The position numbers were made by a program, and so were the translations under genes. DNA of 64,000 bases from Staphylococcus lloydii (GTDB lineage Bacteria; Bacillota; Bacilli; Staphylococcales; Staphylococcaceae), in the NCBI RefSeq assembly GCF_015775975.1, contig NZ_CP064056.1:1736001-1800000 (forward strand), read 5' to 3'. The notes under the pieces were generated by a model. The model made no database searches, was not told where the DNA came from, and saw nothing but the letters and a program-made list of their open reading frames with translations. How positions within the stretch are numbered: the stretch's first letter is position 1; the number at the start of each line of letters is the position of its first letter. This document shows, in pieces, positions 1-7,924 of the stretch.

Positions 1-14
1 ATATTAAAATTTAT

Positions 15-58
15 TTGTGACACTTTAGCGACATTGCAAATCGTCATTATTGTGACAC
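15..58. promoter_or_regulatory. Two direct TTGTGACAC motifs upstream of ctaA
   Basis: TTGTGACAC occurs at 15-23 and again at 50-58, 35 bases apart on the same strand. The core TTGTGA is half of the Rex palindrome that is complete in front of cydA in this window. Neither copy has a matching inverted half, so a Rex site is not established. The region is expected to be the shared ctaA/ctaB control region, with ctaB outside the left edge. That they bind a regulator is inference. Confidence 0.3.
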
Positions 59-76
59 AAATTATATATTTATTCT

Positions 77-160
77 TGCTATAATGAGATTAAAGATTTT
101 TTAAACCTTTCTTATAATTTAAGATGAGATTTTTGCAATAAACTATAGTATTACTATAAT
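77..160 (+). promoter_or_regulatory. Candidate promoters of ctaA
   Basis: Two possible sigma-A promoters are visible. The first is an extended -10, TGCTATAAT at 77-85, with no good -35, just after the second TTGTGACAC. The second is TTGCAA at 133-138, a 16-base spacer and a perfect TATAAT at 155-160, which would give a leader of about 50 bases. Both point into ctaA. Confidence 0.45.
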
Positions 161-218
161 ATATTGTTATTGGAAATATTTAACTCATAAAGGTAATTTT
201 TTGATGGGGTGTTTATCA

Positions 219-1127
219 TTGTTTAAAAAACGAAACCTAAAATGGTTATCGGTACTAGCTACCATCATCATGGCACTAGTACAATTAGGCGGAGCGCTCG
301 TAACTAAGACTGGTTCAGCGGATGGCTGTGGTTCCGACTGGCCATTATGTCACGGCGCTTTTCTACCGCAAAATTTACCAATACAAACAATAATTGAATT
401 AAGCCATCGCGCCGTATCAGGATTATCCTTAATCGTTGTAGTATGGTTATCTATTGTTGCTTGGAAACACATTGGTTATATAAAAGAAATAAAACCATTA
501 GCAATTATTAGTATTAGCTTTTTATTAATTCAAGCACTTATAGGTGCAGCAGCAGTTATTTGGCAACAAAACGCTTATATTTTAGCCTTACATTTTGGTA
601 TTTCTTTAGTCAGCTTTTCTTCTGTTTTTGTAATGACTTTAATCATATTTGAAGTCGACCGCAAATATGAAGCTGATGAATTATTCATTAGAAAACCATT
701 ACGAAATCTAACTTGGATTATGACAGGGATTGTATATTTAACAATTTATACAGGTGCCCTTGTAAGACATAAGAAAGCAAGTCTTGCATATGGTGAATGG
801 CCATTACCATTTCACGATATTATACCGCATACCGAAGGAGATTGGATTAATTTTGTCCATAGAGGTATGGCGTTAATTACATTTATTTGGATATTATTAA
901 CGTTCATCCATGCGCTTAACAATTATCACCACAACAGAACAATACGTTATGGTTACACAACAGCATTTATTTTAATTATTTTACAAGTAACTACGGGTGC
1001 ATTATCTGTCATCACTCATGTGAATTTAATTATTGCTTTACTACACGCTTTAATTATCACTATTTTATTTGGCTTAATCACCTACTTTATCGTATTGATG
1101 TTACGAACGATTCGCAGTGGTGGTTAA
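219..1127 (+). CDS. ctaA: Heme A synthase
   Basis: Membrane enzyme that oxidises heme O to heme A for aa3-type terminal oxidases such as the qox product further along. The 302-residue protein has about eight hydrophobic helices, the E60-x-x-H63 heme-ligand motif, later conserved histidines, and the loop cysteine pair C37/C44 ([12 protein letters not shown]) typical of Bacillus and staphylococcal CtaA. I chose TTG at 219 because GATGGGGTG lies seven bases upstream and the protein then begins [10 protein letters not shown], as in S. aureus. The frame also opens at TTG 201 and ATG 204, giving up to six more residues. It is alone on this strand with its own terminator. Confidence 0.93.
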   Translation: MFKKRNLKWLSVLATIIMALVQLGGALVTKTGSADGCGSDWPLCHGAFLPQNLPIQTIIELSHRAVSGLSLIVVVWLSIVAWKHIGYIKEIKPLAIISISFLLIQALIGAAAVIWQQNAYILALHFGISLVSFSSVFVMTLIIFEVDRKYEADELFIRKPLRNLTWIMTGIVYLTIYTGALVRHKKASLAYGEWPLPFHDIIPHTEGDWINFVHRGMALITFIWILLTFIHALNNYHHNRTIRYGYTTAFILIILQVTTGALSVITHVNLIIALLHALIITILFGLITYFIVLMLRTIRSGG

Positions 1128-1157
1128 CAAAAAATGATAAACGCTATAAACACATTA

Positions 1158-1193
1158 CTCACTTAGTTATAAACATGACTAAGTGAGTTTTTT
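1158..1193 (+). terminator. Terminator of ctaA
   Basis: Ten-base-pair stem CTCACTTAGT / ACTAAGTGAG with a 10-base loop, followed by TTTTTT. Confidence 0.85.
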
Positions 1194-1196
1194 ATA

Positions 1197-1238
1197 TAAA
1201 AACAGGTTAAGTATCTGCATATACTTAACCTGTTTTCT
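1197..1238 (-). terminator. Terminator of pycA
   Basis: Fourteen-base-pair inverted repeat AACAGGTTAAGTAT / ATACTTAACCTGTT just past the pycA stop. Read on the minus strand it ends in a T-run; the T-run on the plus strand is shorter, so it may work both ways. Confidence 0.82.
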
Positions 1239-1257
1239 AGTTAATTAAATTGTAAAA

Positions 1258-4200
1258 TTAATCTACCGCTTCTTTTTCAATTTCGATTAATAAATCTCCT
1301 GATTCAATCGCGTCACCACTTTGTACAGTTAGTTTAGTAACTACACCATCAAATGGCGCTTGAACAGTCGTTTCCATTTTCATCGCTTCTGTAATTAATA
1401 AAGCTTGTCCACTCTTCACATTTTCACCCTCAGCAATTTTAACTTCTGTTACTGATCCCGGCATTTGTGCACCAATATGATTAGGATTTAATTTATCTGC
1501 TTTAGGTTTTACGCTAGCATTTGCTTTTACATTTTCGTCTTGAATATAAATTCTACGTGCTTGGCCATTCATATCGTAAAAGATGGTACGTACACCTTTT
1601 TCATCTGGTTCCGTAATAGCTTTAAGCGTAATGATAAGGCGTTTACCTGTATCAATTTCGATTTCTACAGTTTCGTTGGTACGCATACCAAAGAAGAATG
1701 TCGGAGTATCAAGCAATGATACATTACCGTATTGCTCTTGTGTTAACATATATTGTTCATAAACTTTTGGATACAGCACATAACTGATAATGTCTTGCTC
1801 TGTTACTTCTTTTTGTTGTTTTTCTTCTAATTCTTTTCTAACACTTTCAAAATCTACTGGCTCTAGATATTCACCTGGTCTGTCTTCTAAAGGCGTTTCA
1901 CCTTTAAGCACTACTTTTTGTAATTCTTTATTAAAGCCATCTACAGGTTGACCAATATCACCTTTGAAGAAAGATACTACAGATTCAGGAAAATCTAATT
2001 TATAACCATCTTTAATCACAGTTTCTTCATCTAAATCATTTTGGACCATGTAAAGTGCCATATCACCGACGATTTTAGATGACGGTGTCACTTTAACTAT
2101 ATCGCCGAATAAGAAGTTGACTCTGCGGTACATATCTTTTACTTCATTGTAACGATTACCTAAGCCTAAACTTTTAGCTTGTTGATGTAAGTTAGAATAT
2201 TGACCACCCGGCATTTCATGCTTGTAGATTTCAGTATTAGGTGATTTAATATCACTCTCAAAATCGCTATAGTATTGTCTGACTGTGCCCCAATATTGAG
2301 ATAAGCTTTCCATACCATCAATATCAGCACGCATATCACGTGAGAAACCGTTTAACGCATAATACAATGAATTAGCACTTGGTTGACTCGTTAAGCCACT
2401 CATTGACGCTACAGCAGTATCGATGACATCAACGCCTGCATCTATTGCTTGTTTATACAGTAATAAGCCATTGCCACTTGTATCATGTGTATGCAAGTGT
2501 ATAGGAATATCGACAACTGATTTTAATTCTGCCACAAGTTCATAAGCAGCCTTAGGTTTTAATAAACCTGCCATATCTTTAATTGCTAAAATATGGAAAC
2601 CTTCACGCTCTAATGTTTTCGCCATATTTACATAATAATCTAGTGTATAAATATTTGAACGTTCTGGGTTTAAAATATCACCAGTATAGCAAATCGTACC
2701 TTCGGATATTTTACCAGCCTCTTGAACCGCTTCATTAGCTACTTTCATTTGATCTATCCAGTTTAATGAGTCAAAAATACGGAAGACGTCGATACCTGCA
2801 TCAGCACTTTCTTTTACGAACTTTTTAATAACATTATCTGGATAGTTTTTATAACCCACTGCGTTAGAAGCGCGTAATAACATTTGGAATAACACATTAG
2901 GTATCGCTTTACGTAGCCTTTCCAAACGTTCCCATGGATTTTCCTTCAAGAAATTATAGGCAACGTCAAACGTTGCACCACCCCACATTTCAAGTGAAAA
3001 ATTATCTTTCATTACTTGAGCCGTTTTAGAAGCTATATTCATCATGTCATTCGTACGCACTCGCGTTGCTAATAATGATTGATGTGCATCTCTAAAAGTA
3101 GTATCGGTAATTAATATATCTTCTTGTTGTTTTAACCAATCAGCTACAGCTTTTGGTCCCTTTTCATCTAATAATTGTTTCGTACCTGATAATTGAGCAA
3201 TTTCCTTTTTACTAACTTTTGGTGTTGGTGTAACTTCGTATTCAGGCTTTGGTCTTTTTTCTACATTTGGGAAACCATTAACTGTTATATTACCAATGTA
3301 TTCTAATGTTTTTGTACCTCTATCTTGGCTTTGTTTTATTTCAAAAAGTTCTGGTGTATTTTCAATAAATTTGGTTGTATAATCCCCGCTAATAAATTGT
3401 GGATTACGTATTACATTTTTCAAGAATTGTACGTTGGTCTTTACGCCTCTAATACGCATTTCTTGTAATGAACGATCCATTTTTTCTTGTGCTTGTTTAA
3501 AGTTAAGGCCATGTGTAGACAATTTAACTAACAGAGAATCATAGTGCGGTGTAATTTCTGCACCTTGGAAACCATCGCCTGCATCTAAACGTACACCAAA
3601 GCCACCACTAGAACGATATGCGATAATACGACCTGTATCTGGCATAAAATCGTTAGATGGATCTTCTGTTGTAATACGACATTGAACCGCATAACCTAAT
3701 GTTTTAATATCTTCTTGGCGAGGCATATTAACACGATCACCGAATAATGGTTCTCCATCAGCAATTAAAATTTGAGTTTTTACGATATCAATACCTGTTA
3801 TCATTTCTGTAATCGTATGTTCAACTTGCACACGAGGATTGACCTCAATAAAGAAGAACTCTTCTCCAGAAACTAAAAATTCTACTGTCCCAGCATTTAC
3901 GTATTCAATTTTATTGGATAAGTCTACGGCAGCATCACATATACGTTCTCTCATTTCTTCTGTAAGGCCTACAGATGGAGCAACTTCGACGACTTTTTGA
4001 TGTCTTCTTTGAACTGAACAATCACGTTCATATAAATGTACGATGTTACCGTGCTCGTCACCGATAATTTGAACTTCAATGTGTTTAGGATTATCAATAT
4101 ATCTTTCGATATAAACTTCACTATTACCAAAAGATTTTTCGGCTTCTGATTTGGCTCTGTAGAAAGCATCTTCTAATTCATCAGAATTGCGAACGATACG

Positions 4201-4713
4201 CATACCTTTACCGCCACCGCCGCTTGTCGCTTTAATCATAAGTGGATAACCAGCTTCTTCGGCAAATGATTTGGCAGCATCTAAAGTTTCTACTGGTCCA
4301 TCCGTACCTGGAATAACAGGTAAATCAGCATTTATAGCAGTCTCTCTAGCTTTCACCTTGTCTCCAAACATATCCAAATGTTCAAGTCTTGGCCCAATAA
4401 ATTTAATTCCTTCTTCTTTACAACGACGTGCAAAAGTTTCATTTTCACTTAAAAATCCATAACCCGGATGAATAGCATCGACTTCTGCGCGTTTAGCTAC
4501 TTCAATAATTCTTTCTATATTTAAATAACTATCTGCTGGTCCTAAATCTTCCCCAACTAAGTATGATTCATCAGCTTTATATCTATGTAAAGATCCTTTA
4601 TCCTCATTTGAATATATAGCCACTGTTTGAATATCTAATTCAGTAGCCGCCCTAAAAATTCTAATTGCAATTTCCCCACGATTAGCTACAAGTAATTTAT
4701 TTATGTTTTTCAA
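1258..4713 (-). CDS. pycA: Pyruvate carboxylase
   Basis: Biotin enzyme that carboxylates pyruvate to oxaloacetate to refill the TCA cycle. The 1151 residues match the usual single-chain length. Order: biotin carboxylase domain (about 1-450, with the glycine-rich SGGGGKGM ATP-grasp loop near 165), carboxyltransferase domain (about 535-800, starting DTTFRDAHQSLLATRVR), allosteric/tetramer region, and C-terminal biotinyl domain with EAMKMET, biotin lysine near 1112. The start is TTG at 4711-4713, about eight bases after AAGGGGGACC; an ATG just upstream is out of frame. It is transcribed alone and ends at a strong hairpin next to ctaA. Confidence 0.97.
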   Translation of the reverse strand: MKNINKLLVANRGEIAIRIFRAATELDIQTVAIYSNEDKGSLHRYKADESYLVGEDLGPADSYLNIERIIEVAKRAEVDAIHPGYGFLSENETFARRCKEEGIKFIGPRLEHLDMFGDKVKARETAINADLPVIPGTDGPVETLDAAKSFAEEAGYPLMIKATSGGGGKGMRIVRNSDELEDAFYRAKSEAEKSFGNSEVYIERYIDNPKHIEVQIIGDEHGNIVHLYERDCSVQRRHQKVVEVAPSVGLTEEMRERICDAAVDLSNKIEYVNAGTVEFLVSGEEFFFIEVNPRVQVEHTITEMITGIDIVKTQILIADGEPLFGDRVNMPRQEDIKTLGYAVQCRITTEDPSNDFMPDTGRIIAYRSSGGFGVRLDAGDGFQGAEITPHYDSLLVKLSTHGLNFKQAQEKMDRSLQEMRIRGVKTNVQFLKNVIRNPQFISGDYTTKFIENTPELFEIKQSQDRGTKTLEYIGNITVNGFPNVEKRPKPEYEVTPTPKVSKKEIAQLSGTKQLLDEKGPKAVADWLKQQEDILITDTTFRDAHQSLLATRVRTNDMMNIASKTAQVMKDNFSLEMWGGATFDVAYNFLKENPWERLERLRKAIPNVLFQMLLRASNAVGYKNYPDNVIKKFVKESADAGIDVFRIFDSLNWIDQMKVANEAVQEAGKISEGTICYTGDILNPERSNIYTLDYYVNMAKTLEREGFHILAIKDMAGLLKPKAAYELVAELKSVVDIPIHLHTHDTSGNGLLLYKQAIDAGVDVIDTAVASMSGLTSQPSANSLYYALNGFSRDMRADIDGMESLSQYWGTVRQYYSDFESDIKSPNTEIYKHEMPGGQYSNLHQQAKSLGLGNRYNEVKDMYRRVNFLFGDIVKVTPSSKIVGDMALYMVQNDLDEETVIKDGYKLDFPESVVSFFKGDIGQPVDGFNKELQKVVLKGETPLEDRPGEYLEPVDFESVRKELEEKQQKEVTEQDIISYVLYPKVYEQYMLTQEQYGNVSLLDTPTFFFGMRTNETVEIEIDTGKRLIITLKAITEPDEKGVRTIFYDMNGQARRIYIQDENVKANASVKPKADKLNPNHIGAQMPGSVTEVKIAEGENVKSGQALLITEAMKMETTVQAPFDGVVTKLTVQSGDAIESGDLLIEIEKEAVD

Positions 4714-5045
4714 ATCATGGTCCCCCTTAAATTTTTGAATTTTCTAAATAGTTAGATATATAACATTATATCAAAATGCGTTGTTTGTATACAGTAATAA
4801 ATTATTAATAGTGTTATTTTATACTAATGCATGTATAATTACTCGTTTATTAACAATAGATATCGTTTTATCTTTTATAAATTTTGATTATCTATTGTTA
4901 TATTATAATTTATCATGGCATATATAGCACCTATTTATACAATAATAAAGACATAAAAATTAACGTATTTTCTTTTGGATTTCATATTATACATTGTATA
5001 AAAATAAACAGGCATTACATCTTAAATGTAATGCCTGTTGTCTCG
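4714..5045. other. Gap between ftsW and pycA: inverted repeat, no gene
   Basis: Very AT-rich; must hold the pycA promoter. The clear elements are the ftsW terminator at its left end and an 11-base-pair inverted repeat, AACAATAGATA (4852-4862) / TATCTATTGTT (4889-4899), with a 26-base loop and no T-run after either arm. I see no coding sequence. Confidence 0.6.
4998..5040 (-). terminator. Terminator of ftsW
   Basis: Thirteen-base-pair stem ACAGGCATTACAT / ATGTAATGCCTGT with a five-base loop, followed on the minus strand by a T-rich run, starting about five bases after the ftsW stop. Confidence 0.85.
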
Positions 5046-6281
5046 TTATCTACGTCTGTTTGACGGTACAGAACGTATGTTATAGTTATTTTCTTTTTTA
5101 TATTGCTCATCGATTTTAATTTGTTTGGCGGTTATTAGTAATAAGCCCATAGCGATACTTAAACTGATCATAGAAGATCCACCAAAACTAATAAATGGTA
5201 ACGGTACACCAGTAAGTGGAATCGTACCAGAAATACCACCTAAGTTAACGAATGTTTGGCTTCCAATATAACTAGCGATACCGACACATACTAATTTATA
5301 GAAATATGACGATGTTTTATTCGCAAGTTGGAAAGCTCTATAAACGATAAAGAATAGTAAGCATATTACAAACAGCCCACCAACAAGTCCTAATTCTTCA
5401 CAAATGATTGAGAATATAAAGTCTGTATGTGGCTCTGGTAAATAACCTAGTTTCATTATACTATTGCCTAGTCCTCTACCAAATAAGCCACCATTACCAA
5501 TTGCTAATAGCGAGTTAGAAATGTGATAACCAGTGCCGGCTTCATTACTAAATGGATCTATTAAAGTACTGAAACGTGCAGTTAGGTAATGTGGTACTAA
5601 ACCAAATAGCAATGCCAAACCACCCACTACAACCACGCCAATAACGACCATAAGTAAATATTTAACCGTCTTTTCAACACCGATACCCGCATAAAATAAT
5701 ATTGAAAAGAATATAATTATAATCAGTAGTGTTTGTCCTACGTCTTTTTGTAACAATACTAAGCCAATACAAAATGCTGCTAGTACTATCGGTGACGTTA
5801 ATAATTTAGGTTGCTTAAAAACCCTCGGTCTTTTCTTTTCTATCATATAGGGTATGTAAAGAATTAATGCAATTTTTAACAGTTCTGAAGCTTGTAAATT
5901 CATAAATCCTAAGTTAATCCAACTTTTAGAACCATTGATATTACTACCAATAACAAGCGTTGCACATAGTAAGCCTACTATGATGAGCATCATCCATTTT
6001 TGAAATTTTGTCTGTTCCAAAAATTTAACATTAAGGAAAAATGCCATGAAGAACACGATTCCGAAACTCATAATAACGTAAAGTAACTGCCTAGAATAAA
6101 AATAAGTACCTGGTACTGATATGCCACCAGTCAATGTACCTTTGGTAGCAGCAACCATACTCGCACTATAGACCATAACTAAGCCGATCATACATAATAA
6201 AATATATGTAACAACTAATGGATAGTCAATGTACTTCGCATATTTTCCTACATGCCGTAGTATTTGCCTAATATTTTTCAT
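5046..6281 (-). CDS. ftsW: FtsW/RodA-family peptidoglycan polymerase
   Basis: SEDS glycosyltransferase that polymerises lipid II, working with a class B penicillin-binding protein. The roughly 411-residue protein is polytopic, with the family signatures VMVYSAS near the first helices, GSKSWINLGFMNLQASELLK in the middle, the PEPHTDFIF loop and the C-terminal PLPFISFGGSSM. I prefer ATG at 6279-6281 (MKNIRQIL): GTGGATGA lies in good register before it, and the S. aureus protein begins MKNFK. An in-frame ATG at 6291-6293 would add four residues but has its GTGG almost touching the start. Position next to pycA matches S. aureus ftsW, so division rather than elongation is the likely role. Confidence 0.92.
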   Translation of the reverse strand: MKNIRQILRHVGKYAKYIDYPLVVTYILLCMIGLVMVYSASMVAATKGTLTGGISVPGTYFYSRQLLYVIMSFGIVFFMAFFLNVKFLEQTKFQKWMMLIIVGLLCATLVIGSNINGSKSWINLGFMNLQASELLKIALILYIPYMIEKKRPRVFKQPKLLTSPIVLAAFCIGLVLLQKDVGQTLLIIIIFFSILFYAGIGVEKTVKYLLMVVIGVVVVGGLALLFGLVPHYLTARFSTLIDPFSNEAGTGYHISNSLLAIGNGGLFGRGLGNSIMKLGYLPEPHTDFIFSIICEELGLVGGLFVICLLFFIVYRAFQLANKTSSYFYKLVCVGIASYIGSQTFVNLGGISGTIPLTGVPLPFISFGGSSMISLSIAMGLLLITAKQIKIDEQYKKENNYNIRSVPSNRRR

Positions 6282-6439
6282 TGTAAATTTCATCCACTTC
6301 TAAAATAATATCATTTCTATATACTTAATTTATGTAAAAATTTAAGCTCTTCTTTATTAAGAATAAACTTTGCACGTTTTATTATAGCAACTTTACTGTA
6401 AATTCTCGAATAAAGTTGTAATGTATTTTGTTACTTTAT

Positions 6440-6489
6440 AAAAAAAGTGACTAAAAATAAATCAACATACATTTGATTCTTTAGTCACT
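6440..6489 (-). terminator. Terminator of ylaN
   Basis: Inverted repeat AGTGACTAAA (6446-6455) / TTTAGTCACT (6480-6489) with a further inner AAATCAA / TTTGATT pairing, followed on the minus strand by seven Ts. Confidence 0.8.
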
Positions 6490-6560
6490 AACTTGTCTCT
6501 ATGTAGTTTTAATACAAACGATTAATTATTATAACATTAAACAAATACATTTAATACACA

Positions 6561-6836
6561 TCATACGTTTGTAAAAGCATCATGAAGTTTAGACAATTCT
6601 TTTTCTAAACGAAGCATTAAATCTTTCCCTACTTCTTTATCGATTAACTCTAATTGAATGGCAAAATCAACTTCCTTTTGCAATCCAAACATTTGAGTGT
6701 CTAATACTTCTTCATATAATGGGCATTGAGGTAACGTAAGATTGTCCATTTGAACTTTAATCAATTGTAAAATCCTGTCAGCATCTCTATTTAACTGGTC
6801 ATATGCCGCATTATTTAGTTTTTGACTTTTTACCAT
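6561..6836 (-). CDS. ylaN: YlaN family protein (UPF0358)
   Basis: Small soluble cytoplasmic protein of 91 residues, the normal family length, mostly helical and charged. Whole-length similarity to Bacillus and staphylococcal YlaN is the basis for the name, including the [28 protein letters not shown] core. Published work on homologues ties YlaN to iron homeostasis and the Fur repressor; nothing in this sequence tests that. ATG start, preceded by AGGGGGAATATGTC on the coding strand. Transcribed alone, with its own hairpin terminator, diverging from ylaL. Confidence 0.88.
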   Translation of the reverse strand: MVKSQKLNNAAYDQLNRDADRILQLIKVQMDNLTLPQCPLYEEVLDTQMFGLQKEVDFAIQLELIDKEVGKDLMLRLEKELSKLHDAFTNV

Positions 6837-6939
6837 GACATATTCCCCCTATCAAATGTAACTTTATATTAAAATTCTATCCTACACAGAATTAAAAAGC
6901 AAGTGAATTTATGTATTATACTTCGTGAGTTAAGGTATG

Positions 6940-7025
6940 CTAAAATAGTTAAGAGAAATTTTTTACCATTCAATTTGGTAAACTAAATGGTTAATTTTAT
7001 AACCATTGCTATCATGGTTTTTTCA
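6940..7025 (+). ncRNA. Candidate small RNA or attenuator with alternative hairpins
   Basis: An extended -10, TGCTAAAAT at 6938-6946, could start an RNA near 6953. It then contains four mutually complementary segments: ACCATT (6965-6970), AATGGTTA (6986-6993), TAACCATT (7000-7007) and ATGGTTTTTT (about 7013-7022). Segments 1-2, 2-3 and 3-4 can each pair, and the 3-4 pairing followed by the T-run is a terminator. TTTACC / GGTAAA adds a further option in the first part. No ORF follows closely. Function is unknown. Confidence 0.35.
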
Positions 7026-7101
7026 TTACTTTAAGCTTATGAAATTGTCAGAAAATAAAATTTATAATTTGTCATAAAAAAGACACAATTTCTATCTTTT
7101 A

Positions 7102-7129
7102 TTGAATGCTTAACTAATAATGGTATAAA
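7102..7129 (+). promoter_or_regulatory. Promoter of ylaL-ylaI
   Basis: TTGAAT at 7102-7107, a 16-base spacer and TATAAA at 7124-7129, giving a start near 7136 and a leader of about 30 bases before the ribosome site. Confidence 0.5.
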
Positions 7130-7165
7130 ATTTTTACGAGTAATAAATTGATAGGGAGTGGGAAA

Positions 7166-7648
7166 ATGATTCAAATTAAAGGTGCGGTTAAATTTCCAAT
7201 TACTTTAGACAGCACAACGTGGATATTTGATGACCGTAAAGTAAAACTTGAAGATTTGGAATCTGGTATATTTGAAGGTACTAAACCAATAAATTTCGAG
7301 GATAATAGAGAATGGAATCGTGCTATTCTTGAAGGACAAACAAATCCACCTACGTTAAATTCTGAGATAAAATATAAAAAAAATGCCATGCTTGACGGCA
7401 CTTTTGTAATAAACATGGCTACTTTTTTCAAAAATGCGGAACCTAATGGCGACGCAAAATTAATACGTTTATCAAATGATAAAGATGCTATTGATATAGA
7501 CATAGAATTATTGCCATATTTATTTTTCCAATTTGCGAGAGAAGGAAAACGACTTTATGACGATAACGCCGTTGATAGTTTTATCTATACACCTGAACAA
7601 GGCTATTCACATCAATTCGACTATGTGACAAACATAGAGGTGATCTAA
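7166..7648 (+). CDS. YlaL-like conserved protein of unknown function
   Basis: Soluble protein of 160 residues with no signal peptide, membrane segment or catalytic motif that I recognise. Its place beside a YlaI-like gene and TypA mirrors the Bacillus yla cluster, and resemblance to YlaL is the basis of the label; some databases attach a peptidyl-prolyl isomerase name to this group, which I cannot support from motifs. The ATG at 7166 follows TAGGGAGTGGG; an in-frame TTG at 7148 would overlap that ribosome site and is rejected. The end of the gene carries the AGAGGTGATC ribosome site of the next gene, so the two are translated as a pair. Confidence 0.7.
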   Translation: MIQIKGAVKFPITLDSTTWIFDDRKVKLEDLESGIFEGTKPINFEDNREWNRAILEGQTNPPTLNSEIKYKKNAMLDGTFVINMATFFKNAEPNGDAKLIRLSNDKDAIDIDIELLPYLFFQFAREGKRLYDDNAVDSFIYTPEQGYSHQFDYVTNIEVI

Positions 7649-7650
7649 TA

Positions 7651-7818
7651 ATGATAACGGTACAATGTATAATTTGTGATACTAAAGTACTTATCGACAA
7701 AAATACATTAGAAGCTAAACGACTACGTAATGATCCAATGCATACTTTTATGTGCGATGAATGTAAAAGTCGTTTAGACTCACCTAAGCAACGTAAAAAA
7801 CATATTAATTATCACTAA
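7651..7818 (+). CDS. YlaI-like zinc-ribbon protein (DUF2197)
   Basis: A 55-residue protein with two CxxC pairs (C6/C9 in CIIC and C35/C38 in CDEC), which should bind one structural zinc; the rest is basic. Length and pattern match YlaI/DUF2197 proteins. Starts ATG two bases after the ylaL stop, behind a strong AGAGGTGATC ribosome site inside ylaL, so it is co-transcribed. A strong hairpin follows. The molecular role is unknown; nucleic-acid or protein binding is only a guess from the zinc ribbon. Confidence 0.75.
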   Translation: MITVQCIICDTKVLIDKNTLEAKRLRNDPMHTFMCDECKSRLDSPKQRKKHINYH

Positions 7819-7827
7819 CTGTTTAAA

Positions 7828-7866
7828 ATAAGGGCAGTGCTATTTAAATAGCACTGCCCTTATTTA
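7828..7866 (+). terminator. Terminator of ylaL-ylaI
   Basis: Long perfect inverted repeat, AAGGGCAGTGCTATTT / AAATAGCACTGCCCTT, followed by ATTTATT. Confidence 0.82.
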
Positions 7867-7888
7867 TTAATGGTAATTCTAATTAAAT

Positions 7889-7922
7889 TAAAAAAGCCAA
7901 TCAAATATCGATTGGCTTTTTT
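7889..7922 (-). terminator. Terminator of typA
   Basis: Stem AAAAAGCCAATC / GATTGGCTTTTT with a seven-base loop, T-runs on both sides, three bases beyond the typA stop; probably works in both directions. Confidence 0.85.
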
Positions 7923-7924
7923 AT

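Larger units (their letters stand above)
6837..7165. other. Divergent ylaN/ylaL control region
   Basis: No gene of useful length. It holds the ylaN promoter region on the minus strand, a candidate short structured RNA (6940-7025) on the plus strand, two near-copies of AATTGTCA / AATTTGTCA at about 7045 and 7067, and the likely ylaL promoter at 7102-7129. Confidence 0.5.

Noticed and set aside
201..218. Six-residue N-terminal extension of CtaA
   Set aside because: GGGGTG within it is the ribosome site of the TTG at 219, and the shorter protein matches the family start.
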